Below, in pieces: positions 24,144 through 32,685 of a DNA stretch of 64,000 nucleotides. Position 1 is the first letter of the stretch. Each line of letters opens with the position of its first letter. A model generated the notes under the pieces. The model saw only the letters and a program-made list of their open reading frames with translations, was not told the origin of the DNA and made no database searches. Both the position numbers and the translations under genes were made by a program. The stretch comes from Actinopolyspora halophila DSM 43834 (GTDB lineage Bacteria; Actinomycetota; Actinomycetes; Mycobacteriales; Pseudonocardiaceae): assembly GCF_000371785.1 (NCBI RefSeq), contig NZ_AQUI01000002.1, positions 1,024,590-1,088,589 on the forward strand. Reading direction: 5' to 3'.

Positions 24144-26672
24144 TCAGCGCGTTCCCCCGCCACGCAGGCGCTGTCCCGCGAGCCGCCGGATCCTGCCTGC
24201 GGCTCGCTTGACCACTTCCCGCGGACCTCCCCGGCCGAGGTACTCGCGCATCAGCTCCACGTCCTGGCGCAGGGCCGCCGCCCTGCTCGGGCGGGGTGTC
24301 CTGCTCAGCGGCGCGGAGCCGCGCAGCCTGTCCGGGGCGGGGCGGGGATCACGGCAGAACTCGGTCAGCGGAGCGAGTACGGAGTCCCAGGTGAACCGCT
24401 GTCCCACGGCGGCTATCCGTTCCACGCAGTGCGCGGCGAACCGCTCGTCGTAGAGCACCTTCTCCAGCGCCTCGGCCAGCCTTTCCGGGTCCTCGGCCGG
24501 GACGACCACGCCGAGCTCCTCCTCCCGCACCAGGTCGGCGAACGAGTCGCCCTCGGTGGTGACCACGGGAAGCCCGGCCCACAGGTAGTCCAGCATCCGG
24601 GTGCGGAAGGCGAAGGTGGTCTCGACGTGCTCGAAGTGGGTGGTGATTCCGCAGTCGGCGTCCAGCAGGTAGTTCTGGCGCTGCTCGTAGGGAACCCAGG
24701 TCTCGTTGAAGAACACGTGCTTGTCGGTGAGCCCCAGACGCCCCGCGAGTTCGCGGGCCGCATCGGCCATCCCCATCTCGGGGACGTCGGGGTTGGGATG
24801 GCGCATCCCGAGGAAGAACAGCCGCAGATCGGGGTGCCGCCCCGACATCCGGTGCACGGCGTGCAGCAGGGTGAGCGGGTCGAACCAGCTGTACACCCCG
24901 CCCGCCCAGAGCACGACCTTGTCGGTGGGATCGATTCCCGTGCCTGCCTCCCGGATGCCGGGTCCCGAACGGCGGGGAGGGGTCGCGGGCAGGCCGAAGG
25001 GCGCCACCGATACCAGCGAGCGCATGGTCGGGTCGGTGTCGTAGACCGCGGGTGAGATCCGGCCCAGCGCGGCCAGGTGCCCCAGCCAGAAGTGCCGCTG
25101 CCGTTGCGAGGCGCAGAGGAAGAAGTCACCGCGGCGCAACTGCGCGTTGAGCACCTCGGTGGTGCCGCGCAGGTCCGCCGCGCGGCGCTCGTCGTCGGTG
25201 TCCCTGCCCTGCTCGAGCAGCTCCAGGTGCATCGGGTCGTAGATGTCGCAGACCACGATCGTCTCGGACTCCGCCCGCTTGAGCGAGGAGGCCACTTCCA
25301 GCACGTGACCCTGCAGGACGACGATGTCGGCCCAGTCCACCTGGGCGGCGATCTCGCGAGGAGCGCACCGCAGGACGGGGAACCGTTTCTCCGGAACGTC
25401 CACCCGCGAGTTGATGCTGATCAGGCGCACGTCGTGTTCCGCGGCGAGGGTTTCCGCGATGTGCCAGGCCCGGATGGCGGGCCCGGCCATCCGCTCGGTG
25501 AGCGCGTCCCCGGTGATCACCGCGATCTTGCGTGGTGAGCCGAAGACGCCGTCCAGCTCGAAGGCCCGCACGAGCGCGTCGTGCGCGGCCAGGTAGCGGG
25601 GCAGGGGGTAGGCGGGTTCCATGGCCCGGCGCATCAGCGGGAGCAGGTCGACATCGGCGCGGACCCGTTCGCGCTGCTCGACCTCGCGCGAGTTCTTGAA
25701 CTCCGGCAACAACTCCACGAACTGGTCGATCGCCAGCATCCCGGCCAGGGCCTCGCGGCTGACCGGGGCCGCGGCCTCGTCCTCGCGCGGATCGGCCGGT
25801 CGCCGGTCCAGCTCCAGCTGTTTCGGGTCCACCTCGCCGCGCGCGGTCGACCTGCGCACCGTCAGGGCCAGCGCGGCGGGCAGCGCGCGGGCCAGGGTCT
25901 CCTCCGAGGCGTTCTTGTACAGGGCGGCCAGGGCGTTGCGCTCCAGCAGGTAGTGCTCCCGGGCCGAGCTCACCGTGGCCATCGACTCGTGGTGCCGGTG
26001 GTACGACAGGCAATCGGGTTGGTAGCGCACCCGCCAGCCACGCAGGTTGACCCGCCACCCCAGGTCCACGTCCTCGTAGAACATGAAGAAGCGCTCGTCG
26101 AAGCCGCCCAGTCGTTCGAAGAGCTCGGCCCGGACGAACAGCGCGGATCCGGTGCCGAACAGCACGTCCCGGGGCGCGTCGTGGCTCCCGTCGTCGATCT
26201 CCCCGGCGTGACGTTTGTAGCCCATCCCGAACCAGGTGAGCCCGCCGTCGACGAAGTCCACGCGGCTGCCCTCCCAGTCGAGCACCTTCCCCGCCACGGC
26301 GCCCGCGGTCGGTTCCGCCCGCAGCGTTCGGACGGCGGCGCGTGCCCACTGCGCGTCGGGCACGGCGTCGTTGTTCAGGAACGCCAGCACACTGCCGCCC
26401 GCCTCGCGTGCTCCCAGGTTGCACCCGCCCGCGAAACCGAGGTTCTCCGGGGAGTCGAGCACCCGCACCCCTTCGAGGGCCGTGAAGCGCCGGGAACTCC
26501 CGTCCTCCGGGGAGTTGTTCACGCAGATCGGTTCGATCCGGTCCGCGGGGTAGTCGAGCTCGTCACGGAGCGCTTTCAGACAGGCGACGGTGTTGTCGGC
26601 GCCGTGGTAGTTGACGGTGATGACCGACACCGTCGGGAGGTCTGCACTGTCACGGGAATCAGCCACGTCCAC
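24144..26672 (-). CDS. GT2-GT4 bifunctional glycosyltransferase fusion
   Basis: 842 residues. The N-terminal GT-A (GT2) domain (about 12-260) shows SVITVNYHGADNTVACL, FLNNDAVPDA (DXD-like) and FMFYEDVDLGWR, typical of rhamnosyl/galactofuranosyl-type GT2. A helical linker (about 260-385) leads to a GT-B (GT4) domain (about 388-770) with KIAVITGDALTERMAGPAIRAW, VVLWAGGVYSWFDPLTLLHAV and FRTRMLDYLWAGLPVVTTEGD. Two active sites in one chain suggest successive sugar additions to the same polymer. No membrane segment. The first gene of a two-gene operon with the GT4 at 23063. Confidence 0.88.
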   Translation of the reverse strand: MDVADSRDSADLPTVSVITVNYHGADNTVACLKALRDELDYPADRIEPICVNNSPEDGSSRRFTALEGVRVLDSPENLGFAGGCNLGAREAGGSVLAFLNNDAVPDAQWARAAVRTLRAEPTAGAVAGKVLDWEGSRVDFVDGGLTWFGMGYKRHAGEIDDGSHDAPRDVLFGTGSALFVRAELFERLGGFDERFFMFYEDVDLGWRVNLRGWRVRYQPDCLSYHRHHESMATVSSAREHYLLERNALAALYKNASEETLARALPAALALTVRRSTARGEVDPKQLELDRRPADPREDEAAAPVSREALAGMLAIDQFVELLPEFKNSREVEQRERVRADVDLLPLMRRAMEPAYPLPRYLAAHDALVRAFELDGVFGSPRKIAVITGDALTERMAGPAIRAWHIAETLAAEHDVRLISINSRVDVPEKRFPVLRCAPREIAAQVDWADIVVLQGHVLEVASSLKRAESETIVVCDIYDPMHLELLEQGRDTDDERRAADLRGTTEVLNAQLRRGDFFLCASQRQRHFWLGHLAALGRISPAVYDTDPTMRSLVSVAPFGLPATPPRRSGPGIREAGTGIDPTDKVVLWAGGVYSWFDPLTLLHAVHRMSGRHPDLRLFFLGMRHPNPDVPEMGMADAARELAGRLGLTDKHVFFNETWVPYEQRQNYLLDADCGITTHFEHVETTFAFRTRMLDYLWAGLPVVTTEGDSFADLVREEELGVVVPAEDPERLAEALEKVLYDERFAAHCVERIAAVGQRFTWDSVLAPLTEFCRDPRPAPDRLRGSAPLSRTPRPSRAAALRQDVELMREYLGRGGPREVVKRAAGRIRRLAGQRLRGGGTR

Positions 26673-26896
26673 AAGCTTGCCCTATCGGCCCCGATCGTCG
26701 GTGACGGATGCGAGATCATCGCTGCGGTTCGCCGGTGTTTCCGTACGTGACCAGGGTTGTCGGTCCGGTTGTTTTCGTTCCGCGCCGGAAGGGCTGGTCG
26801 GTCTGGTTTCATGACCCGGCACTCGTTCACTTCGGGAGTGGAAGGACGAGCGCTCCGGAGTGACCGCTTCGACGGAAGACAAGTGGGGAGGACGGC

Positions 26897-27361
26897 ATGA
26901 CCACACCCTCGGACCCGGACGAGATGCTCGCCGGTTTTCGCAAGCAGATCGAGGACAAGATGCAGCAGGCCGAGCAGATCAAGGAGGCCGCCACGGCCGT
27001 GCGGGCCGAAGCGTCCAACAAGGACGGGTCGGTTCGAGTGACCGTCGACCAGAACGGCAACATGTCGGACCTGGAGCTGAGCGACGGTGCGCTGCGTCGC
27101 CGTCCGGACGAGCTGTCCACCGAGATCATGTCCACGGTACGCTCCGCGCAGACCCAACTGGCCGAGCGGATGCGCGAGGCCATGGAGCCGGTGCTGGGCA
27201 GCGACACCGAAACGCTCGATTCGGTGCTTTCCGGGGTGCGGGACCGCTTTCCCGGTGATTCGGAGGAACCACCGGAGCGGGGTGCCGCGTCGAACCGTCC
27301 CGGCGATTCCGGCGACGAGGACTTCGACGAGTTCGACTGGATGAACTCGCGCAGGAGGTGA
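26897..27361 (+). CDS. YbaB/EbfC-like protein of a T7SS-type module
   Basis: 154 residues from ATG 26897 (GGGGAGGA upstream). The core (about 1-100) has a long coiled helix (EMLAGFRKQIEDKMQQAEQI) and a beta strand block (SVRVTVDQNGNMSDLEL) typical of the YbaB/EbfC fold. The C-terminal 50 residues are acidic and disordered (DEDFDEFDWMNSRRR). In actinobacteria such proteins are often encoded just before EspC-like and WXG-like genes, as here, and may act as chaperone or secretion partner rather than nucleoid protein. Module: 26897-29267. Confidence 0.75.
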   Translation: MTTPSDPDEMLAGFRKQIEDKMQQAEQIKEAATAVRAEASNKDGSVRVTVDQNGNMSDLELSDGALRRRPDELSTEIMSTVRSAQTQLAERMREAMEPVLGSDTETLDSVLSGVRDRFPGDSEEPPERGAASNRPGDSGDEDFDEFDWMNSRRR

Positions 27362-27363
27362 CG

Positions 27364-27696
27364 ATGGGCAAGGACGGTTTCGGCGTGAACACCGACGAGG
27401 TGCGTGCGCACGCCAAGCGCCTGCAGGACGTGACCGACCAGATCGGAACCGCGCAGGACGCGGCGGGGCAGGTGTCGCTGAACGGTGCGGACGCCTACGG
27501 GATGCTGTGCAGTCCCATCCTGACCCCGCTGATCGGCTCGATCGAGGTGCAGGGCATGGCGGCCATCGGCACGGCCAACGCTGCGGTGGAGGCGACCGCG
27601 ACCGGTGTGGACGTCGCCGCCAAGGCCTACGACGAGGTGGACCAGCAGATCTCCGAGATCCTGCAGTCGGTCCAGGACGAGTTGGGGGAGATCTGA
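27364..27696 (+). CDS. EspC/DUF2580-like T7SS-associated protein
   Basis: 110 residues from ATG 27364; AGGAGG ends 6 nt before it. Two long helices (VNTDEVRAHAKRLQDVTDQIG and IGTANAAVEATATGVDVAAKAYDEVDQQISEIL) enclose a short PILTPLIG turn. This matches the ESX-associated EspC (type VII secretion target) family. It starts 3 nt after the YbaB-like stop and ends 2 nt before the next gene, so all three are translated together. Predicted role: co-secreted partner or chaperone of the following effector. Confidence 0.78.
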   Translation: MGKDGFGVNTDEVRAHAKRLQDVTDQIGTAQDAAGQVSLNGADAYGMLCSPILTPLIGSIEVQGMAAIGTANAAVEATATGVDVAAKAYDEVDQQISEILQSVQDELGEI

Positions 27697-27697
27697 A

Positions 27698-28630
27698 GTG
27701 GCCGAGCAGAACCCGCTGGTTGAGGCCGAGCCCGATTCCCAGAAGTGGGAGGACGGGCTCATGGTCGTCGACTTCGCCGTCGACTCGGGGCGTGCCATCG
27801 GGAACGAGGACTGGTGCGAGGCCGGGATCACGGCGACCGCGGCCGGACTGGACCTGGCCGCGGTCGCGGCCGATCCGTTCGGCGCGTTGTTGACCTCCGC
27901 GTTCGCCTGGATGATGGAGCACGTCTGGCCGCTGCCGGACATGCTGGACTCCCTGGCCGGCAATCACGACCAGGTACAGGCCAACGCGCACACCTGGGCC
28001 AACATCTCGGACAAGCTGAAGCAGGCCTCCGGCGACATGCAGCAGGCCGTCGACGCGGACACGGCGGGCTGGAGCGGCCCGGCCGGGGACTGCTACCGGA
28101 TGTTCGGCTCGGGGGAGGCCAAGCTCATCGAAGGTGCCGCCGAGTCGGCCAAGGCGGTCGGTTCGGCGGTGTCCGCGGCGGGAACGGCCCTGCTGATCGT
28201 GCGCACCACCGTCAGGGATCTGATCGCCTCGGCCATGTCCGAACTGGTCACCTACCTGATCCGGTCCTCGGCAGCGGCGGGGCTCTCGCTGGGTGCCGCC
28301 ACTCCGCTGCTCATCGCCGACGGTGTGCGGATCGTCGCGAAGTGGGCCAGCAAGGTGTCCAAGTGGCTGGACAAGATCGTCAGCTCGTTCCGCGGGCTCG
28401 CCGAGATCGTCAAGAAGGTCAAACCGATACTGACCAAGGTCGACGACGCTCTGCAGCCCGGTTCGAATCTCGGCAAGTCGGTCCAGAACTGGGCCGGGAA
28501 CAGCTCGCTGGCGAACTTGAGTCATACGCAGGAAGTGATCCGCAACACCGCCGCCATCGGTGCGACGCACGAGGACCAGGACTACACCCAGCACGTGCGC
28601 GGGAACGACGACCACACCAGTCAGGCTTAG
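27698..28630 (+). CDS. WXG-type T7SS substrate candidate
   Basis: 310 residues from GTG 27698; the frame opens further upstream, but only this start lies between the genes. A WXG-like hairpin is at about 95-170, with GWSGPAGDCYRMFGSGEAKL at the turn. Two hydrophobic helices follow (TALLIVRTTVRDLIASAMSELVTYLI and SLGAATPLLIADGVRIVAKWASK), then a polar tail. It resembles the N-terminal secretion half of polymorphic WXG effectors but carries no recognised catalytic toxin domain. The hydrophobic pair could be membrane-active; that is inference. Confidence 0.65.
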   Translation: MAEQNPLVEAEPDSQKWEDGLMVVDFAVDSGRAIGNEDWCEAGITATAAGLDLAAVAADPFGALLTSAFAWMMEHVWPLPDMLDSLAGNHDQVQANAHTWANISDKLKQASGDMQQAVDADTAGWSGPAGDCYRMFGSGEAKLIEGAAESAKAVGSAVSAAGTALLIVRTTVRDLIASAMSELVTYLIRSSAAAGLSLGAATPLLIADGVRIVAKWASKVSKWLDKIVSSFRGLAEIVKKVKPILTKVDDALQPGSNLGKSVQNWAGNSSLANLSHTQEVIRNTAAIGATHEDQDYTQHVRGNDDHTSQA

Positions 28631-28687
28631 GACTCCTTCCGGAGTGGTCCGTCGAGGAATCCCCGGCAACATCCGGGAGTCGTAGCA

Positions 28688-28731
28688 CGCGGTGGCTCTC
28701 CGGTACTCAGCTGTCGCGGGGAGCCACCGCG
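28688..28731. terminator. 11-bp perfect stem hairpin after the T7SS effector gene
   Basis: CGCGGTGGCTC (28688-28698) pairs exactly with GAGCCACCGCG (28721-28731) around a 22-nt loop. There is no U-tract. It ends 9 bp before the ATG of the next gene, so it could terminate the 26.9-28.6 kb operon or lie in the 5' leader of the DUF3592 gene. Confidence 0.5.
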
Positions 28732-28740
28732 AAGTCGTTA

Positions 28741-29267
28741 TGAGGAAAGCCGTGCGCGTCTTGCGTGTCGTTCGTGATGTGTTGCTGGTCCCGGCGGGAG
28801 TGGTGCTGTTCCTGTCCGGGATCTTCGTGGTGTTGCCGTTCTTCGGTGTGGGTGCGGTCGGTGCGGAGGTGACGGACCGGGGGACGGCGGTGGCCCAGCA
28901 GTGTCGTTTCGCGGGGCCGATCGCGGACTCGGACGCTCCGGAGGGAGGCAACATCCTCGGTTTCGGGCACATCTGTCAGGCGCGGGTGACCTGGCGGGAC
29001 GGAACCGCGGAGTTGCGGGAGGTGTCCGGTTCGCAGCTGACGCCGGACGACGTCGGCACCGAGGTCGCGGTGGTCGAGCGGGCGGTCGACGACTCGGCGC
29101 GCGGGAGCGGAACGCGTCCGCAGCTGTATCGGGCAGACTTCGAGCCGAACATGTGGCTGGGCGTTCCGGTGCTGCTCGTCGTGATGTTCCTCGGGGTCGC
29201 CGCGGCCGGTACTGCCGCTTCGAGGCTCTACGAGCGCTTTCGGAGCGGGAAACCGGCCAATGCCTGA
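28741..29267 (+). CDS. DUF3592-like membrane protein
   Basis: 175 residues from ATG 28741; the frame extends upstream through the hairpin, but the conserved membrane topology starts here. TM1 is about 13-37 and TM2 about 138-160. They flank an extracytoplasmic beta domain with a Cys pair (AQQCRFAGPI, GHICQARVTWRDG) and YRADFEPN, as in DUF3592 proteins. Function is unknown. By position it may be an accessory or immunity-like protein for the preceding effector; the 57-bp hairpin region between them weakens that link. Confidence 0.7.
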
Positions 29268-29278
29268 GAACCCGCCGG

Positions 29279-30208
29279 TCATCTTCCGGCCCACCGCCGC
29301 CACACGACCTCCCGGTCCACAACGGACCGCGCGGTCACGGCGCGGCGGCCCCGCAGGCTCGCCGGGAGGCGTACGAGCACTTCCCCGAGCACCCGGACCC
29401 GCAGTGCGAACCGGAAGTTCGCGGCCCGCGGGACCCGGACGCCGCGCAACCTGCGCGGTGGCAGCGCCAGCGTGATCGCCGTGAAGCGCAGCAGCTCGCG
29501 CACGGCTGTCCCGGCGGGAGCGCAGCGCAGCAGCATCAGCAGCCTGTTGCGCTCGTTCCAGCGGTGGAAGCGCGCCGAACCGGGGGCGGAGGAGGCACCC
29601 AGCGAGTGCGCGCAGCTCGCGTCGGTGGGAACGATCCCGTGACCGGCCAGTCGCAGCCGCCAGGACGTGTCGGTGTCCTCGTAGTAGCAGAAGAAAGCTG
29701 CCGGTACGCCGCCGACCGCGCGAAGCGCGGCGGTACGCAGCAGGGCCGCCCCGCCGCAGAACCCGAAAACGCTTCCTGAATCGCTCGTGTCCGCACCGTG
29801 GCCCGTTTCGGTGAGGCGCACCCCCGCCGATGCTCCTCCGGCCGCCGTGCGCAGCAGGCAGGCCGCGGCCGCGGCCCGCGGGGTGGCGTCGAGCGCGGAC
29901 TCCAGCGCGTCCAGCCAGCCGGGATCGGGGCGCGCGTCGTCGTTCAACCACGCGAAGTGCGGGGTGTCCACCAGTTCGAGGGCCCGGGCGAGCCCACCGG
30001 CGTAGCCCAGGTTGTGGGACAGCCGGAGCACCTCGGGTTTCGCCGGGTGTTCGGCGAGCACCCGCGCGGTGCCGTCGTCGGAGGCGTTGTCCACGACGAG
30101 CAGCCGGTGGGGGCGCTGAACGGCCAGCGCGTCCAGGCATTCCGCGATGTGACCGCGCCCGCGCCAGGTGACCACGACCACGGTGCTGCGCGTGTGTTCC
30201 TCGTCCAC
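29279..30208 (-). CDS. GT2-family glycosyltransferase
   Basis: 309 residues from GTG 30208. GT-A fold motifs: VVVVTWRGRGHIAECLDAL, LLVVDNASDDGT, NLGYAGGLARAL, WLNDDARPD (DXD-like) and FFCYYEDTDTSWRLRLAGH, the catalytic ED region typical of rhamnosyltransferases. The C-terminal 80 residues are arginine-rich with a short hydrophobic stretch, perhaps a membrane-surface anchor. It is divergent from the GT4 gene at 30291. Donor unknown; dTDP-rhamnose is plausible from context. Confidence 0.85.
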   Translation of the reverse strand: MDEEHTRSTVVVVTWRGRGHIAECLDALAVQRPHRLLVVDNASDDGTARVLAEHPAKPEVLRLSHNLGYAGGLARALELVDTPHFAWLNDDARPDPGWLDALESALDATPRAAAAACLLRTAAGGASAGVRLTETGHGADTSDSGSVFGFCGGAALLRTAALRAVGGVPAAFFCYYEDTDTSWRLRLAGHGIVPTDASCAHSLGASSAPGSARFHRWNERNRLLMLLRCAPAGTAVRELLRFTAITLALPPRRLRGVRVPRAANFRFALRVRVLGEVLVRLPASLRGRRAVTARSVVDREVVWRRWAGR

Positions 30209-30290
30209 CGTGACGAGGTTATCCGGCTGCCGGACCGGTGTGGTTGCCTTGTCCGGCAGGTTCAGTCCCGAACTCTCCCGGAGGCCGACG

Positions 30291-31388
30291 GTGCCCGAAC
30301 TGGTCGTGGTCGCCGAGCAGCTGCTCGCCCCCGTGCCGGGAGGAACGGGCCGCTACACCCGCGAGTTGCTGCGCGCGCTCGCGGCCACCGCCCCGCGTGG
30401 CTGGGAAGTGCGCACCGTGGTCGGCGCGGGAGGGGACGCGAGCCGGGCCGAGGTCGAGGGGGTGCGCGGGCCGCGGGTGCTGCCGCTGCCGCGCCGGGGG
30501 CTGACCCTGGCCTGGCAGTACGGTCGCGGGCCGCGGGTCGGGGGCGATTCCGTGCACGCGCCCACCCCGCTGTTCCCGCCGGTTGGCCGGGGAACCGGGT
30601 TGGTCGTGAGCGTGCACGACACCGTCCCGTGGAGCCATCCCGCGACACTCACCCCCCGTGGGGCGGCCTGGCACCGAAGAGCGGTGGCCGGGGCCGCGCG
30701 GAAGGCCGACGCCGTGGTGGTGCCCACGGAGGCGGTGGCCGCGGATCTGGCCGTCCGGGTGCGGGTTTCCGCGCGACTCGAAGTGGTCCCCGAGGGAGTG
30801 ACCTCCCCTGTCGTGTCGGGAACGGACGCCCCGGAGCTCCTGCGGCGGCTGGAACCACCACCGCGCTTTCTGCTCGTGCTCGGCACGGTCGAACCGCGGA
30901 AGGGGCACGAGACCCTGGTCAGAGCCCTCAGCGAACCGGGACTCGAGGGAGTTCCGCTGCTCGTGGTGGGAAAACCCGGTTGGGGCGGGGTCGATCCGCC
31001 CGGCCTGGCCGAGCGGCACGGTTTGGAGCGGAGCCGGGTACGTTGGTTCGACTCCGTCGACGACGCGGAGCTGGCCGCGCTGCTGCGGCACGCGAGCGCA
31101 CTGGTCGCGCCCAGCCTGGCCGAGGGGTTCGGCCTTCCCGTGGTGGAGGCCATGGCCGCGGGGGTTCCGGTGGTGCACTCGGACGCGCCCGCGCTGGTCG
31201 AGGTCGCGGGCGGCGCGGGGATCACGGTGCCGCGCGGCGATCCGGGCGCGCTGGCCGCGGCGCTGCGGGAGGTGCTCGGTGATCCGCGGCGGTCGGCCGG
31301 GTTGGTCGAGGCGGGCAGGGAGCGGGCGGCGCGGTTCGACTGGCGGGACAGCGCGCGACGGATCTGGAGGTTGCACACCGGCGAGTGA
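30291..31388 (+). CDS. GT4-family glycosyltransferase
   Basis: 365 residues from GTG 30291 (GGAGG at 30280-30284). GT-B signature: PVPGGTGRYTRELLRAL, VVPTEAVAADLAVR, FLLVLGTVEPRKGHETLVRAL and the EX7E motif in SLAEGFGLPVVEAMAAGVPVV. The order and motifs closely resemble the neighbours at 23063 and 31455, so this is a local paralogue family. Predicted to extend a lipid-linked surface glycan in the cytoplasm. Confidence 0.87.
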   Translation: MPELVVVAEQLLAPVPGGTGRYTRELLRALAATAPRGWEVRTVVGAGGDASRAEVEGVRGPRVLPLPRRGLTLAWQYGRGPRVGGDSVHAPTPLFPPVGRGTGLVVSVHDTVPWSHPATLTPRGAAWHRRAVAGAARKADAVVVPTEAVAADLAVRVRVSARLEVVPEGVTSPVVSGTDAPELLRRLEPPPRFLLVLGTVEPRKGHETLVRALSEPGLEGVPLLVVGKPGWGGVDPPGLAERHGLERSRVRWFDSVDDAELAALLRHASALVAPSLAEGFGLPVVEAMAAGVPVVHSDAPALVEVAGGAGITVPRGDPGALAAALREVLGDPRRSAGLVEAGRERAARFDWRDSARRIWRLHTGE

Positions 31389-31442
31389 CTTTCGCCCCGA
31401 ATCGATTTGGCCATCCCGCCACGATGATCCCCTCGGACCTCC

Positions 31443-31448
31443 TAGGCT
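31443..31448 (+). promoter_or_regulatory. -10 hexamer TAGGCT, predicted leaderless start of GT4 gene
   Basis: TAGGCT is followed by 6 nt and GTG 31455, with no Shine-Dalgarno between. Same layout as at 883 and 14247. Confidence 0.5.
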
Positions 31449-31454
31449 GCTCAC

Positions 31455-32609
31455 GTGCACCGAGGTGATCCACACGTACTAGTCGACGCCACCGCCGTGC
31501 CGGCGGACCGTGGTGGGGTCGGCCGCTATGTCGATTCCCTGCTGGCGGCTCTGGACATCGCAGGCGCTCGGATGAGCGTGGCCTGCCAACCGCGGGACGC
31601 GGCGCTGTACGACAGCATCGCCCCGCGCAGCCGGATCGTGCCCGCGGGCGAGGCGGTGGCCACGCGAACCGCGCGGTTGTCCTGGGAACAGACCACGTTG
31701 CCGCGGCTGGCCCGCAGGCTGGGAGCCCGCGTGGTGCACTCGCCGCACTACACCGTCCCCCTGGCGAACGCGAGCGCGTCGGTGGTCACGCTGCACGACG
31801 CCACCTTCTTCACCGACGCGGGGCTGCACTCGCCGGTCAAGGCGGGATTCTTCCGGAGCTGGACCCGGGCGGCCCTGCACAGGGCCACGGTGTGCGTCGT
31901 GCCGAGCAGGGCGACCTCGAACGAGCTGGTGCGCACGGTCGGTGCCGACCGGTCCAGGCTGCGGGTGATGTACCACGGGGTGGACCCGTGGCGGTTCCAC
32001 CCGCCCGCGCCGGAGGAGGTGGCCGCCGTCCGGCGCGAACTCTCCCTCGGTGACCAGCCCTACGTGGCCTTTCTGGGGACCCTGGAACCGCGCAAGAACG
32101 TGCCCGCCCTGATCCGCGGTTTCGCCGAGGCGGCCGCGCGGCGTTCGGACCGTCCGGCCCTGGTGCTGGCCGGGCAGTCCGGCTGGGACACCGAGGTGGA
32201 GGAGGCCCTGGAGTCGGTGCCGCACCGGATCAGGGTGATCCGGGCCGGCTACGTTCCCGCGGAGTTGCTCGCCGGTTTCCTGGGTGGGGCCGCGGTGGTG
32301 GCCTATCCGAGCATCGGGGAGGGATTCGGGTTGCCCGCCCTCGAGGCGATGGCCTGCGGAGCCCCAGTGCTCACCACCCGAAGACTCAGCTTGCCCGAGG
32401 TCGGTGGTGATGCCGTCGCCTACTGCGGGGTTCGCGAGCACCAGATAGCCCACGGACTGAGCACGTTGTTGGACGACCCCGCGCGGCGCGCGGAGCTGTC
32501 GGCCGCCGCGCAGCAGCGCGCGAAGGAGTTCACCTGGGAGGCGTGCGCGGCCAGCCATCGGGAGGCCTACGCGCACGCCGAGCACCTGCACCGCAAGAAG
32601 CGCGGCTAG
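31455..32609 (+). CDS. GT4-family glycosyltransferase (mannosyltransferase-like)
   Basis: 384 residues from GTG 31455. GT-B motifs: RGGVGRYVDSLLAAL, HDATFFTDAGLHS, MYHGVDPWRFHPP, YVAFLGTLEPRKNVPALIRGF, and EX7E in SIGEGFGLPALEAMACGAPVL. The HGVD and LEPRKN elements are common in GDP-mannose-dependent alpha-mannosyltransferases, which would fit manA, manB and manC in the same window. The exact linkage is unknown. wbbL follows 76 bp downstream. Confidence 0.88.
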   Translation: MHRGDPHVLVDATAVPADRGGVGRYVDSLLAALDIAGARMSVACQPRDAALYDSIAPRSRIVPAGEAVATRTARLSWEQTTLPRLARRLGARVVHSPHYTVPLANASASVVTLHDATFFTDAGLHSPVKAGFFRSWTRAALHRATVCVVPSRATSNELVRTVGADRSRLRVMYHGVDPWRFHPPAPEEVAAVRRELSLGDQPYVAFLGTLEPRKNVPALIRGFAEAAARRSDRPALVLAGQSGWDTEVEEALESVPHRIRVIRAGYVPAELLAGFLGGAAVVAYPSIGEGFGLPALEAMACGAPVLTTRRLSLPEVGGDAVAYCGVREHQIAHGLSTLLDDPARRAELSAAAQQRAKEFTWEACAASHREAYAHAEHLHRKKRG

Positions 32610-32685
32610 CTTCCGAGCCCGTCCCGGAACGCTTTCCCGGGAGGCCGAGCGGTGCGGCGGGAGCACCGCATAGGAGAATGTCGGC

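Noticed and set aside
25581-26750. 389-codon plus-strand open frame
   Set aside because: Antisense to the GT2 half of the GT2-GT4 fusion.
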